Source: Nitrosospira multiformis
GTDB lineage: Bacteria; Pseudomonadota; Gammaproteobacteria; Burkholderiales; Nitrosomonadaceae
Assembly: GCF_900110185.1 (NCBI RefSeq)
Contig: NZ_FOCT01000005.1
Location: 1 to 64,000 of the forward strand
Length of the DNA: 64,000 nt
Direction of reading: 5' to 3'
In this document: one piece after another, positions 54,844-62,826 of the stretch
How the letters are laid out: each line of letters begins with the position of its first letter
Position numbering within the stretch: the first letter of the stretch is position 1
Made by a program: the position numbers and the translations under genes
Notes under the pieces: model-generated
The model's input: only the letters and a program-made list of their open reading frames with translations
Told to the model about the DNA's origin: nothing
Database searches by the model: none

Positions 54844-55056
54844 ATGACAAAACTTGCCGAGGTGGAACTTGCGGGACTGGATGCCGTTATAGAAGCAAGA
54901 AGAATGACATCCGCTACGTCCGACAAATATGAGCAGATCGTGATACCCATTGGTAATGCCGGCACCGCTGTAGCGGGTGATAACGCAGGCTTATCAGGGG
55001 GAGAGGGTCTGTCGCTGGGCGTACTCATGAAACTTCGCGAGAACGCCCTGAGCTGA
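54844..55056 (+). CDS. Short cysteine-free peptide, candidate precursor of an SDP-like system
   Basis: 70 residues (71 if the first of two tandem ATGs, 54841, is used). GGAGG lies four bases before the second ATG, a strong start signal. The N-terminal half is charged and probably helical (MTKLAEVELAGLDAVIEARR); the second half begins EQIVIPIGNAG, then TAVAGDNAGLSGGEGLSLG, Gly/Ala/Leu-rich without Cys, ending in a short basic-acidic tail. There is no signal peptide. The leader-then-Gly-rich-core look resembles RiPP precursors. It is followed 12 bases later by an SdpA-like gene and then SdpB-like and thiol-oxidoreductase genes. No homologue recognised; the precursor role is inference. Confidence 0.65.
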   Translation: MTKLAEVELAGLDAVIEARRMTSATSDKYEQIVIPIGNAGTAVAGDNAGLSGGEGLSLGVLMKLRENALS

Positions 55057-55068
55057 TATGAACTCACC

Positions 55069-55584
55069 ATGTCATTAGTCTCTATCCTGCTTTATTCGGT
55101 AGTGACTCTTTGGCTGGTAATCACATTATTGGCGCAACACTCGCGCTTCCAGTCCGTCATCAATCGGTTTAACGGACTCCATATCATTCCGCGCTGGACA
55201 TTCTTTGCACCTAATCCTGGAGTCAGGGATTATCACCTGGTTATAAGGGAGCGTTACCGCGATGGGCGGCTGACAGACTGGAAAAGCGTGCCTGTTTATC
55301 CAGCGCGCCCGAAATTGGCTTACTTGTGGAATCCCCAGAAGCGCGCATCGAAGATTCTGACTGATGCGATCCAGGCAATAAAGCTGTTGTTGAAACGCGA
55401 CGATGTGGGACTCTCCGGACTTCCTTTCACTGTCCCCTATCTCCTTCTCTTGCATTACGCAGCCCATGCTGTGCCGGCCGAGCCGGACGCTGCCGAATTT
55501 CAAATCGCGATTATCGAGTCTACAGGGCACCTGGAGCGGGAACTGGAATGCTCATTCCTTTCCAGTTTTCATAGCCGATGGTAA
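55069..55584 (+). CDS. SdpA/DUF5819-like membrane-anchored protein
   Basis: 171 residues, near the size of B. subtilis SdpA (158). A single N-terminal membrane helix (SILLYSVVTLWLVITLLAQH) anchors it; the hallmark IPRWTFFAPNPGVRDYHLVI (residues 40-59) has the W..FAPNP element of SdpA/DUF5819 proteins, which cooperate with an HTTM protein in peptide-toxin maturation. The rest (WNPQKRASKILTDAIQAIKL, PYLLLLHYAAHAVPAE) looks extracytoplasmic. Its stop overlaps the HTTM gene by seven bases. The assignment rests on this motif, gene order and length, without a database check. Confidence 0.68.
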   Translation: MSLVSILLYSVVTLWLVITLLAQHSRFQSVINRFNGLHIIPRWTFFAPNPGVRDYHLVIRERYRDGRLTDWKSVPVYPARPKLAYLWNPQKRASKILTDAIQAIKLLLKRDDVGLSGLPFTVPYLLLLHYAAHAVPAEPDAAEFQIAIIESTGHLERELECSFLSSFHSRW

Positions 55585-56411
55585 CCGAGGGCATGGCGGA
55601 CATCGCCTTATGCCTTGTCATCACCAAGACTCTATTGGCCGCATGGGCCCTGCTTTCCGCAGCGGAATGGTTTGCCAACCTTCACCTGTTCCGGTCCGAT
55701 GGCTTGCTCACATGGAATATCCTGCGCCTGCGACCGCATCTTTTAATCCCCCCATCCGTTCGCCATCGTGTGCACGCGGAATCCGCTGTAAGTGCTGTCC
55801 TGGTATGCCGTATTGCCGCGGGGCTTCTGCTGCTGATCCCCTACCCCAATCCTGCAGATTTGCCATGCAGCCTGCTCATTCTGCTTTCATGCTTCTACAT
55901 GTCACGCCGCACGTGGTTCGGCGGGGATGGCTCGGATCAGATGGGAATGGTCATTGCCGCAGGTGTTGCCATCATTTCCGCCGGCCTTGCGCTGGATGAC
56001 ATGAACCTGGCGGCCTCTGGTGTTTTTGCAATCAGCGGTCAAGCGGTCCTCGCCTATTTTGTTGCTGGGGCCGCCAAGGTTGTTTCGCCGGTCTGGCGAG
56101 ACGGAAATGCGTTGCTCGGTGTGATGAAAACTCGAACATACGGACACTCCCTTGCCGCGAGTTTTGCCGCAGAGCGGCCCGCCTTCTGCAAGTTCGTATG
56201 CTGGCTGACTATCGGGACGGAAATGCTGTTTCCACTCGTTCTATTGGCACCCCCCGGTGTGGCGATTGCAAGTCTTTGCTGCTTCGCCCTTTTTCATTTT
56301 TCCAATGCCTACTTCATGGGATTGAACGCGTTCGTCTGGCCTTTTCTCGCGACTTATCCGGCTGTCATGCTGGCCCATTCGGCGGTCCGAAACTGGATGG
56401 GCTGGGTATGA
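55578..56411 (+). CDS. HTTM-domain (SdpB/vitamin-K-carboxylase-like) membrane protein
   Basis: 277 residues with six to eight hydrophobic helices: ITKTLLAAWALLSAAEWFAN, VCRIAAGLLLLIPYP, LLILLSCFYMSRRTWFGGDG, MGMVIAAGVAIISAGLALDD, LAYFVAGAAKVVSPVWRDGN and others. The AYFVAGAAK....WRDGNAL segment followed by MKTRTYGHSL is the HTTM (horizontally transferred transmembrane) core shared by SdpB and bacterial gamma-carboxylase relatives. It should sit in the inner membrane and act with the SdpA-like protein. Start is ATG overlapping the upstream stop; an ATG five codons later has GAGG nearer. Its last bases overlap the start of the next gene (ATGA). Confidence 0.8.
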   Translation: MVTEGMADIALCLVITKTLLAAWALLSAAEWFANLHLFRSDGLLTWNILRLRPHLLIPPSVRHRVHAESAVSAVLVCRIAAGLLLLIPYPNPADLPCSLLILLSCFYMSRRTWFGGDGSDQMGMVIAAGVAIISAGLALDDMNLAASGVFAISGQAVLAYFVAGAAKVVSPVWRDGNALLGVMKTRTYGHSLAASFAAERPAFCKFVCWLTIGTEMLFPLVLLAPPGVAIASLCCFALFHFSNAYFMGLNAFVWPFLATYPAVMLAHSAVRNWMGWV

Positions 56412-56806
56412 CAGCGACTGCGAGTGATTCAAATCACCTCTCCATCATTTATGACGGAGAATGCCCTTTTTGTGCGGCGTTTGTGAAGCTTTACGCTTTA
56501 CGGAAGAATATAGGCTGGATAGAACTCATCAACGCCCGGACAAGACCTGATCTGGTCCGAGTGTTGCGGGCCCAAGGCATGGAAATCAATGAAGGCATGG
56601 TCGTGATATGGCAGAGGCATTATTACCACGGAGCCAATGCGATGCACCTTCTTTCCATACTCGGTGCTGACAGGGGACCTTTTGGGAGACTGAACAAATT
56701 CCTGTTCCGCAACAGAAACGCTGCTGAGGTGGTTTATCCTGTGCTCACAACCGGCCGCAGAATGGCCTTATCGTTACTGGGCAGAAAAATGATTCCGCAC
56801 CGATAA
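56408..56806 (+). CDS. DCC-type thiol-disulfide oxidoreductase (DUF393)
   Basis: 132 residues. The catalytic CxxC is in YDGECPFCAAF (Cys19, Cys22), at the N-terminus of a thioredoxin-like fold; RPDLVRVLRAQGMEINEGMV, GANAMHLLSILGA and VVYPVLTTGRRMALSLLGRK are as in DUF393/DCC1-like proteins. DCC proteins often accompany or are fused to HTTM domains, which supports a shared function. No signal peptide, so the thiol site is cytoplasmic. ATG overlaps the HTTM gene's TGA (ATGA), tight translational coupling. It converges with the PepSY gene. Confidence 0.88.
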   Translation: MTATASDSNHLSIIYDGECPFCAAFVKLYALRKNIGWIELINARTRPDLVRVLRAQGMEINEGMVVIWQRHYYHGANAMHLLSILGADRGPFGRLNKFLFRNRNAAEVVYPVLTTGRRMALSLLGRKMIPHR

Positions 56807-56873
56807 TGGTCAAGACCGGTTTTTCCGAAAAAATCAGAAAGGTGTGGACACGACGAAAATCAGTGCAATACAG

Positions 56874-58148
56874 CTATACCTCTCCTGCTCCCTTCATCAG
56901 CATTTTCTTTCGCGCCCAGCGCTTCTTCTGCCAGATGATCACTCCCGTAACTGACAGCATGGCCACCAGCAGGCCCATGAGGGATACGAAAATGCGCCCG
57001 GGAAGCCCGACGATACGACCGGAATGCAGCGGAAACTGAGCCTGCATGAAAATATCACCCGCACTGCCCTCACCCGGCACATTCGCTCCGACGGATGTTC
57101 CATCCTTGCCGTCGAAGAAAAGCGAGGGATTCCCCAGCCCCGCATCGCCATGGTCGTTCCCTGGCTCGAAGAAGATGACGCCATAAACTCCCACTTCGGG
57201 ATCATAAAATATGCCCCCGGGAGGCGTTCTCCACTCGCGCTTTTCCGCTTCGGTTATTGCACGCTGCAGGATGGTCTGCCGATCCACCACGGGTTCGATA
57301 GGCTGGTCGGGAGGATTGGGAGTGCGTGTGAAGGGACTGGGCGACAGCGTCGAAAACAGCGACACCAACGGCCGCATGACCTGCTGGTTGAGATTCATCG
57401 ACACTGCAGTCACAGCCAGGACCAGCAGGAATCCCCATACCCACACTCCACCCGATCGATGCAGATCGAAGTTCAGCCTTGCTCCTCCCTGCCGCCAGCG
57501 AAACGCAAAGGATTTGGTCCATGCACTCGCCTTGGGAAATGAAATCCACAGGGCAATGAAGCAGTCGAGTGCCCAGATAATCGCGAGTGTGCCCATGAAC
57601 AGGATACCCAACTCGATTCCAAATCCATCGGGAATATGCATGCTGAAATGCAGCTTGTACAGAAACGGCAGCAGATTCTCGCGGTTGAGTGAAATTTCCC
57701 CCCACATGCGCTTGCCGCGCACTTCTCCATTAGCTGGATCGAGGAATATCTGATTGAAATCCAACTCGAAGGCCTTGCCTGTAGCCGTGTCGAGACGCGG
57801 CTTCACTGCCAGACCGAGGTTATGCCCCGGCTCGACCGAGAGCGGAACCCAGGTTATCAGTAATCGAGGGTTCGCTGCTTCCAGTCTATCTGCCAGCAGC
57901 AGCGGAGACTGCGGGACGACAGCAGCGCTCCCGGTTTCGTATAGTTGAGGGTTCAGCCACTCATCCAGTTCATGATCCCAGGAGATGACAGCACCGGTAA
58001 GACCGGATACGAAAAGGAATACAGCCAATAAAAGACCCGCCCCGCGGTGCGTCAACACAAGAAAATTGCGCCCGATCGAAAGTTTCTCCGCACGCCGGCT
58101 ATCTTGTGCTTCGGTGATGCCCGGGGGCACCGTGATCATTCGTTTCAT
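56874..58148 (-). CDS. PepSY-associated transmembrane protein (siderophore-linked)
   Basis: 424 residues with four main membrane helices. LTHRGAGLLLAVFLFVSGLT followed by GAVISWDHELDEWLNPQLYE opens the family pattern (PepSY_TM / PiuB-like); further helices are LGILFMGTLAIIWALDCFIA, GGVWVWGFLLVLAVTAVSMN and FVSLMGLLVAMLSVTGVIIW. LPFLYKLHFSMHIPDGFG and GRIVGLPGRIFV match the conserved periplasmic loops with H...H that may bind haem or iron. Such proteins are thought to be ferric-siderophore reductases in the inner membrane. It lies four bases after the ABC exporter gene; probably the last gene of a Fur-regulated leftward operon. Confidence 0.9.
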   Translation of the reverse strand: MKRMITVPPGITEAQDSRRAEKLSIGRNFLVLTHRGAGLLLAVFLFVSGLTGAVISWDHELDEWLNPQLYETGSAAVVPQSPLLLADRLEAANPRLLITWVPLSVEPGHNLGLAVKPRLDTATGKAFELDFNQIFLDPANGEVRGKRMWGEISLNRENLLPFLYKLHFSMHIPDGFGIELGILFMGTLAIIWALDCFIALWISFPKASAWTKSFAFRWRQGGARLNFDLHRSGGVWVWGFLLVLAVTAVSMNLNQQVMRPLVSLFSTLSPSPFTRTPNPPDQPIEPVVDRQTILQRAITEAEKREWRTPPGGIFYDPEVGVYGVIFFEPGNDHGDAGLGNPSLFFDGKDGTSVGANVPGEGSAGDIFMQAQFPLHSGRIVGLPGRIFVSLMGLLVAMLSVTGVIIWQKKRWARKKMLMKGAGEV

Positions 58149-58152
58149 TGCT

Positions 58153-59820
58153 TCATGTCACACCGTTAAGTACCAGCGGCGGAGCCGCGGTTGCGTGCAG
58201 GGCATCTTTCAGCGATGGGCGACCATTGAACGTCAGACATCCGCTCTCCATACGTATCAACCGGTCCGCAAGATGAAAGTAACGGTCATCGTGCGATATC
58301 ACCAATACGGCCTTGCCCATACCGCGCAATTCCGGAAGGAGTTCGCGGTAAAAGACCTCCTTGAATACCGGATCCTGATCCGCCGCCCATTCGTCAAATA
58401 TAAAAAACGGGCGATTTTCCAGATAGGCCACCACCAAAGCAAGACGTTTGCGCTGTCCTTGTGAAAGCGCAAGCGTAGTGAAAGCCCCATTCTGTACTTT
58501 AACCTTGTTTTGCAGATGCAGTTTGGCTAAAAGCCGGTTGCCTTCATTATCCAGATCAACCCTGCTCGTTTCAAGCAAGCGGTCGAAAAGATGAAAATCC
58601 GAAAAAACTGTCGAAAAAAGCTGCCTGTAGCAATCGCGGTTTGTTTCATCGACCACTTTCCCATTGAAAACTATCTGGCCTTCCTCCGGCGGATAGAGTC
58701 CAACCAGCAATTTGGCCAAAGTGGTCTTGCCGCTGCCGTTGCCTCCCACCAGAAAAGTAATCTCTCCGGGACGGAAATCCAGATCTATGGGACCGAGCGT
58801 AAACAATTCATCGCTCTGTTCATGATAATACCGGTGCAACACGCCCTGGAGTGCGAGGGACTGCAAGCTGGGGAGAGAAGAATTATCGGTCTCGATCTCC
58901 AGTGTCGTCATCGCCCGAGTTATTTCCTCGATTCGCTCCGCAGAAACCTTGGCCAGATTAGCGCGGGGAATATTCAACAGAAGCGCTTCGAGCGGTCCGA
59001 CCATGTAAACGAACACCAGCGCGTAGCCGGTCATGACCAGAGCCCGGTCAGGACCATCACTCACCAGTGCGAATAGTACCATCCCGATAAACACATAGAG
59101 CAGGAATTGGGCCCACCCCCCGGAAGCGACGAAGACGGACATTCCAAATGTCCTTTCGCGGCGCACGGTTTCGATCGAGCTCGACAGCACATCTTCATAA
59201 AATGCCTTCCGCTTCCGGTTATTGAGACGAAGCTCCTTGGCCCCGTCGGTCAGGGACCGAAAATAGGAAAATAACCTATCCTGCTCTTCAGACGCAATAT
59301 TCAAATGGCGTATTGCGCGCAGGTGCGCAAGATGATATCCCACAGACCCCAGGCCAACTACAAGGATAGCGAGCAGGAATACTTGCCATGAAAGCCACGC
59401 CATATAAAGCAGGCATCCGGCGACGATGACGGCATTCATCAGGATGACGGGAAAGCTCACAAAGAATTCGGCAACGTGCGTGCAATGCTCGGCGAGGGCC
59501 GACTGTATGCGGGCAGCCCCCACCGTTTCAAGATTACGATAGTCAGCGGCAAGCACCTTTCTGGCGACAAAACTGCGCAATTCCGCATGCGCGCGTTGCC
59601 CCAGGCGCTCGAAAAGGATCGCTGCGCTTACATAACTCAGCATCACGGCAACGGCAGTGGCAATAAAAATGAGCGCCAGGGTTCCGCGCTCGCTCTCGGT
59701 CGCGGTGAGGGCGGAACTGATCTGCGCGATGAGCAACACGCTGCAAGCACCATGGAATACTGTGACCAATGAAGCGCCTGCCAATAATACCCTGGATTGG
59801 TTGATGAGATACTTGAGCAT
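58153..59820 (-). CDS. Cyclic-peptide/siderophore-export ABC transporter (PvdE/SyrD type)
   Basis: 555 residues, one fused TMD-NBD polypeptide. Six membrane helices in the first ~300 residues (e.g. LLAGASLVTVFHGACSVLLI and LALIFIATAVAVMLSYVSAA), then an ABC ATPase with Walker A VGGNGSGKTT, Q-loop region YRQLFSTVFSDFHLFDRL, signature LSQGQRKRLALVVAYLENRP and Walker B FFIFDEW (atypical DEW, characteristic of the PvdE/SyrD family). Homodimeric exporter moving a siderophore precursor or lipopeptide into the periplasm. It is leftward from the Fur-box-containing intergenic region and precedes the PepSY gene. Confidence 0.92.
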   Translation of the reverse strand: MLKYLINQSRVLLAGASLVTVFHGACSVLLIAQISSALTATESERGTLALIFIATAVAVMLSYVSAAILFERLGQRAHAELRSFVARKVLAADYRNLETVGAARIQSALAEHCTHVAEFFVSFPVILMNAVIVAGCLLYMAWLSWQVFLLAILVVGLGSVGYHLAHLRAIRHLNIASEEQDRLFSYFRSLTDGAKELRLNNRKRKAFYEDVLSSSIETVRRERTFGMSVFVASGGWAQFLLYVFIGMVLFALVSDGPDRALVMTGYALVFVYMVGPLEALLLNIPRANLAKVSAERIEEITRAMTTLEIETDNSSLPSLQSLALQGVLHRYYHEQSDELFTLGPIDLDFRPGEITFLVGGNGSGKTTLAKLLVGLYPPEEGQIVFNGKVVDETNRDCYRQLFSTVFSDFHLFDRLLETSRVDLDNEGNRLLAKLHLQNKVKVQNGAFTTLALSQGQRKRLALVVAYLENRPFFIFDEWAADQDPVFKEVFYRELLPELRGMGKAVLVISHDDRYFHLADRLIRMESGCLTFNGRPSLKDALHATAAPPLVLNGVT

Positions 59821-59856
59821 GGCTGTCCCGCAATGAAATGGATATGAGGGAAGACG

Positions 59857-59877
59857 AATGAGAATTACAATTATTTA
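59857..59877 (-). promoter_or_regulatory. Fur-box-like operator for the exporter operon
   Basis: AATGAGAATTACAATTATTT, 37 bases before the ABC exporter ATG. It is AT-rich with the GAGAAT..A..ATT pattern seen in Fur sites (consensus GATAATGATAATCATTATC). Called by eye on similarity and position beside siderophore genes. Confidence 0.55.
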
Positions 59878-60037
59878 CGCTTGAACGATTCATATCCCCT
59901 CTCGGTTCACATCAAATCACCAAAGCAGGTTCCGGGCATTTCATTCCTTGGAGCAATTTCGCTCCTTAGGGCAATTTCCTCTTGCATGGCCTGGAAAGAC
60001 AATTGCAGAAAGAGTGTTTGTCGTTATCCGCTGAGGC

Positions 60038-60100
60038 AGTTATCCGGGTAGTTATCCGGGTAGTTATCCGGGTAGTTATCCGTTAGGCAGTTATCCTCGT
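60038..60100. repeat. Tandem 12-bp repeat AGTTATCCGGGT
   Basis: Three exact copies of AGTTATCCGGGT (60038-60049, 60050-60061, 60062-60073), then two degenerate copies (AGTTATCCGTTAGGC at 60074 and AGTTATCCTCGT at 60089). An earlier half-copy GTTATCCG starts near 60023. It sits midway between the two Fur-like sites. Too short and regular for a CRISPR. Confidence 0.9.
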
Positions 60101-60196
60101 AGCCCTTCTAATCCCCCCATTTCCTCCAGAACAGAATTCCCCTCTACTTCTCCCAAAGTCCACGCTATCACAATGAGCCAGCAGCAATTGTAAAAA

Positions 60197-60216
60197 ATAA
60201 TGTTTCTCATTCGTCT
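60197..60216 (+). promoter_or_regulatory. Fur-box-like operator for the biosynthesis operon
   Basis: AATAATGTTTCTCATTCGTC; on the opposite strand GACGAATGAGAAACATTATT, close to the Fur consensus half-sites ATGATAAT/CATTATC. About 95 bases before the acyltransferase start. Eye-based call. Confidence 0.6.
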
Positions 60217-60310
60217 TTAACCAGAATAACAACGCGAAATACAGCGAACACGAATAACAGCGACAGCGTGCCTGACAGCACGTTCTCACAATACTTATCC
60301 GGAAAACGAG

Positions 60311-61405
60311 ATGGGACATTTACACGAGCAAGGCAAGCATCTCTCGGCTCGTGCCGCGTCGATTACTTGCCGTCCCGATCGGACTGCATATTCGGCTACG
60401 CTCGACGGCAACACCTTGCTTTTACAACCGGTGAATGGTGTCGAAAATTCGCGGTGGCAACTGGGCCAACAGGCTGACGGGCTGACTCTGGAATGGATGG
60501 GGTCCGATGCTGAAAAACCAAAGCTCGTTGAAGTATTGGCGGCAATTGAAGCTGCGTTCGTCAGTTTTCCTATCGCAGCTAAACTGAATCTCCTGGCTCC
60601 TTTCGACCAGGCCGAAGAATTGCTTCGATCAGGTCTCCTCCTTCGAGACAAGAGCGGTCAGACCACGGTGGATATCGAGCTTTTCTGGCAACAGCCGAGA
60701 ATATGGCTGGTGCCGCCTCAGCCCTATTCCTTCCCCGTGACCTATGTACTCAGCGAGGGGCGTCGCCATCCGCTGCGCCCCCCCAAACCGGCTGGCATCG
60801 TATACCAGCGCCATATCGATTGGCTCGGCCGTACCCTGTCATTTCGCACGGTGGACCTTCACCGGGACCTCGAACGCTTCAACCGCTGGATGAATGATCC
60901 CGTAGTAGCAGCATCCTGGCGGGAAGAAGGCGATTTGGCAAAACACCAGACTTACCTACAAGCCATTTCTGCGGACCCTCATGTCACAGCCCTCATTGCG
61001 AGTCTCGATGACGAGGCTTTCGGGTATTTCGAAGTTTACTGGGCAAAAGAAGACCGTATTGCCCCCTTCTATGATGTGGATGACTTCGATCGGGGCTGGC
61101 ACGTGCTGATCGGTGAAGCCCGCTTTCGCGGCAAGCCCTTCGTCACAGCGTGGTTGCCATCGATCTCTCATTACCTGTTTCTCGACGATTGCAGGACACA
61201 GCGGGTCGTCATAGAACCTCGCACGGACAATTACAAAATGATTCGCAATCTCGCCAGGTGCGGCTATGCGAATCTCAAGGAATTCGATTTCCCCCACAAA
61301 CGCGCCATGCTCGGCATGTTGTTGCGGGAACGCTTCTTCGCAGAACGACTGTGGGTTCCACGCGATGTCATCGCAACATCCTGTTCCATATCTTCTTTAT
61401 CCTGA
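60311..61405 (+). CDS. Siderophore-type GNAT acyltransferase (IucB/AlcB/PvdY-like)
   Basis: 364 residues. A variable N-terminal ~170 residues precedes the C-terminal GNAT domain of the siderophore branch: HRDLERFNRWMNDPVVAASW, FGYFEVYWAKEDRIAPFYDV, DRGWHVLIGEARFRGKPFVT and CRTQRVVIEPRTDNYKMIRN. In IucB/AlcB-type enzymes this domain acylates N-hydroxylysine or N-hydroxyornithine (or a diamine) with an acyl-CoA to make hydroxamates. It partners with the N-monooxygenase 10 bases downstream. GGAAAACGAG lies upstream of the ATG. Acyl donor cannot be read from the sequence. Confidence 0.9.
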   Translation: MGHLHEQGKHLSARAASITCRPDRTAYSATLDGNTLLLQPVNGVENSRWQLGQQADGLTLEWMGSDAEKPKLVEVLAAIEAAFVSFPIAAKLNLLAPFDQAEELLRSGLLLRDKSGQTTVDIELFWQQPRIWLVPPQPYSFPVTYVLSEGRRHPLRPPKPAGIVYQRHIDWLGRTLSFRTVDLHRDLERFNRWMNDPVVAASWREEGDLAKHQTYLQAISADPHVTALIASLDDEAFGYFEVYWAKEDRIAPFYDVDDFDRGWHVLIGEARFRGKPFVTAWLPSISHYLFLDDCRTQRVVIEPRTDNYKMIRNLARCGYANLKEFDFPHKRAMLGMLLRERFFAERLWVPRDVIATSCSISSLS

Positions 61406-61415
61406 GGATATTGCT

Positions 61416-62723
61416 ATGCAAATATATGATCTGATCGGTATCGGCTTTGGCCCCTCCAACATTGCGCTTGCAATTACCCTGGAGGAAAAGAAACAGGAAG
61501 GATACGACATAGACGCGTTTTTTATCGAGAAACAGCCGGGTTTCGCCTGGCATCCAAACATGATGCTGGACAATGCGCATATGCAGATTTCCTTCCTGAA
61601 GGATCTTGCCACTCTGCGGAATCCCTCCAGTCACTTTACATTCATCAACTATCTCCATCAAAAACAGCGACTGCAGGACTTTATCAATCTCAAAACCTTT
61701 TTCCCCAGCCGCCACGAATTCAACGATTACCTTGCGTGGGCCGCATCCCATTTCGACGATCGCTGTGCTTACGGCGAAGAAGTTCTGGAAGTGCTGCCGG
61801 AGAAGCGTAATGATGAAGTGATGCTGCTGCGCGTGCGTTCGCTGGATTCCACCGGAGCTGTGCGGGAACGGCTAGCTCGCAATCTAATTGTCAGCGTCGG
61901 CGGTGTTCCCAGCATCCCCGAATGTTTCCAATCGCTGAAAGGCGACAAACGCATATTTCATTCGAACAGTTATCTCCGCGAGATCGAGCGGCACAAGGAA
62001 GCGAAAAAAATAGCGGTCGTGGGTGCAGGTCAAAGCGCATCGGAAATTTTCATGGATCTGCACAACCGCCCGGATGCTCCGCAGGTTGATCTGATCATGC
62101 GTGCCCGCGCAATCAAGCCATCGGACGATAGCCCCTTTGTAAACGAAATCTTCAATACCGATTTCACCGACTTTGTTTTCAGTCGCTCAGAGCACGAGCG
62201 GGTTTCTCTCCTGGAGGAGTTCTGGCATACCAATTACGCTGCACCTGATCTGGTTTTGATCGAACAGATCTTCAATGTGTTCTACCAGCAAAGAGTTACC
62301 GGCAATACCCGCCACCGCTTCCTGCGGCGTCATGAAGTCGCGAGCGTCAGTGCTTTGCCGGAAGGCGGCATTCAATTATTTCTGCGCGATTTGAATGCGG
62401 GGCGGGAATACAGTGCGGTCTACGATGCAGTCGTGCTTGCAACCGGCTATGGACGGAATTATCACAAATCCTTGTTGGAACCCCTTTCACCCTACATGGA
62501 TGACTTCAGCGTAGACCGTAATTACCGGCTGAAAAGTACGCCGAATTTTCGGCCTGCCATCTTCCTTCAGGGAGCGTGCGAATCAACCCATGGATTGAGC
62601 GATACGCTGCTTTCAGTTACAGCGGTTCGCACGAATGAAATTGGACAGGCACTCGTGGGCATGGTCAATGATCCGGTTGCGAAGCAGGCGGAAAACCCAG
62701 TGCGTGCAGTGGCGAGTCGCTAA
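61416..62723 (+). CDS. L-ornithine/L-lysine N-monooxygenase (siderophore biosynthesis)
   Basis: 435 residues. FAD-binding GIGFGPSNIALAITLEEK (GxGxxN), NADPH-binding VVGAGQSASEIFMDLHNR, and the IucD/PvdA substrate segments FAWHPNMMLDNAHMQISFLK, NPSSHFTFINYLHQKQRL and LATGYGRNYH place it in the IucD/PvdA/SidA family, which makes N5-hydroxyornithine or N6-hydroxylysine. GAGGAT lies upstream of the ATG. Directly downstream of the acyltransferase (10 bases), and 100 bases before the TonB receptor. Whether it prefers ornithine or lysine cannot be told by eye. Confidence 0.93.
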   Translation: MQIYDLIGIGFGPSNIALAITLEEKKQEGYDIDAFFIEKQPGFAWHPNMMLDNAHMQISFLKDLATLRNPSSHFTFINYLHQKQRLQDFINLKTFFPSRHEFNDYLAWAASHFDDRCAYGEEVLEVLPEKRNDEVMLLRVRSLDSTGAVRERLARNLIVSVGGVPSIPECFQSLKGDKRIFHSNSYLREIERHKEAKKIAVVGAGQSASEIFMDLHNRPDAPQVDLIMRARAIKPSDDSPFVNEIFNTDFTDFVFSRSEHERVSLLEEFWHTNYAAPDLVLIEQIFNVFYQQRVTGNTRHRFLRRHEVASVSALPEGGIQLFLRDLNAGREYSAVYDAVVLATGYGRNYHKSLLEPLSPYMDDFSVDRNYRLKSTPNFRPAIFLQGACESTHGLSDTLLSVTAVRTNEIGQALVGMVNDPVAKQAENPVRAVASR

Positions 62724-62731
62724 GTTTTTGC

Positions 62732-62756
62732 AAATGAAAATCCCTCTCAATCTCAT
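62732..62756 (+). promoter_or_regulatory. Weak Fur-like site before the TonB receptor
   Basis: AAATGAAAATCCCTCTCAAT then CTCAT, 70-95 bases ahead of the receptor ATG. Only a partial match to the Fur consensus; supported mainly by position. Confidence 0.3.
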
Positions 62757-62826
62757 CAATATGATTAAATAACGGCCGTTACACCACCTACAATTTTTTT
62801 TAACTATAACTACTTCAACGCTAAAA

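Larger units (their letters stand above)
59821..60310. other. Divergent siderophore intergenic region
   Basis: 490 bases between the divergent ABC exporter and acyltransferase genes. It contains two Fur-like sites (59857-59877 and 60197-60216) and a tandem 12-bp repeat (60038-60100), each annotated separately. No gene seen here; a frame around 60083-60319 on the minus strand has no ribosome-binding site or recognisable content. Confidence 0.7.

Noticed and set aside
60038-60100. Possible CRISPR or DnaA-box cluster
   Set aside because: Units are 12 bases with no spacers, so not a CRISPR; TTATCCGGG departs from the DnaA box TTATNCACA at its 3' end.
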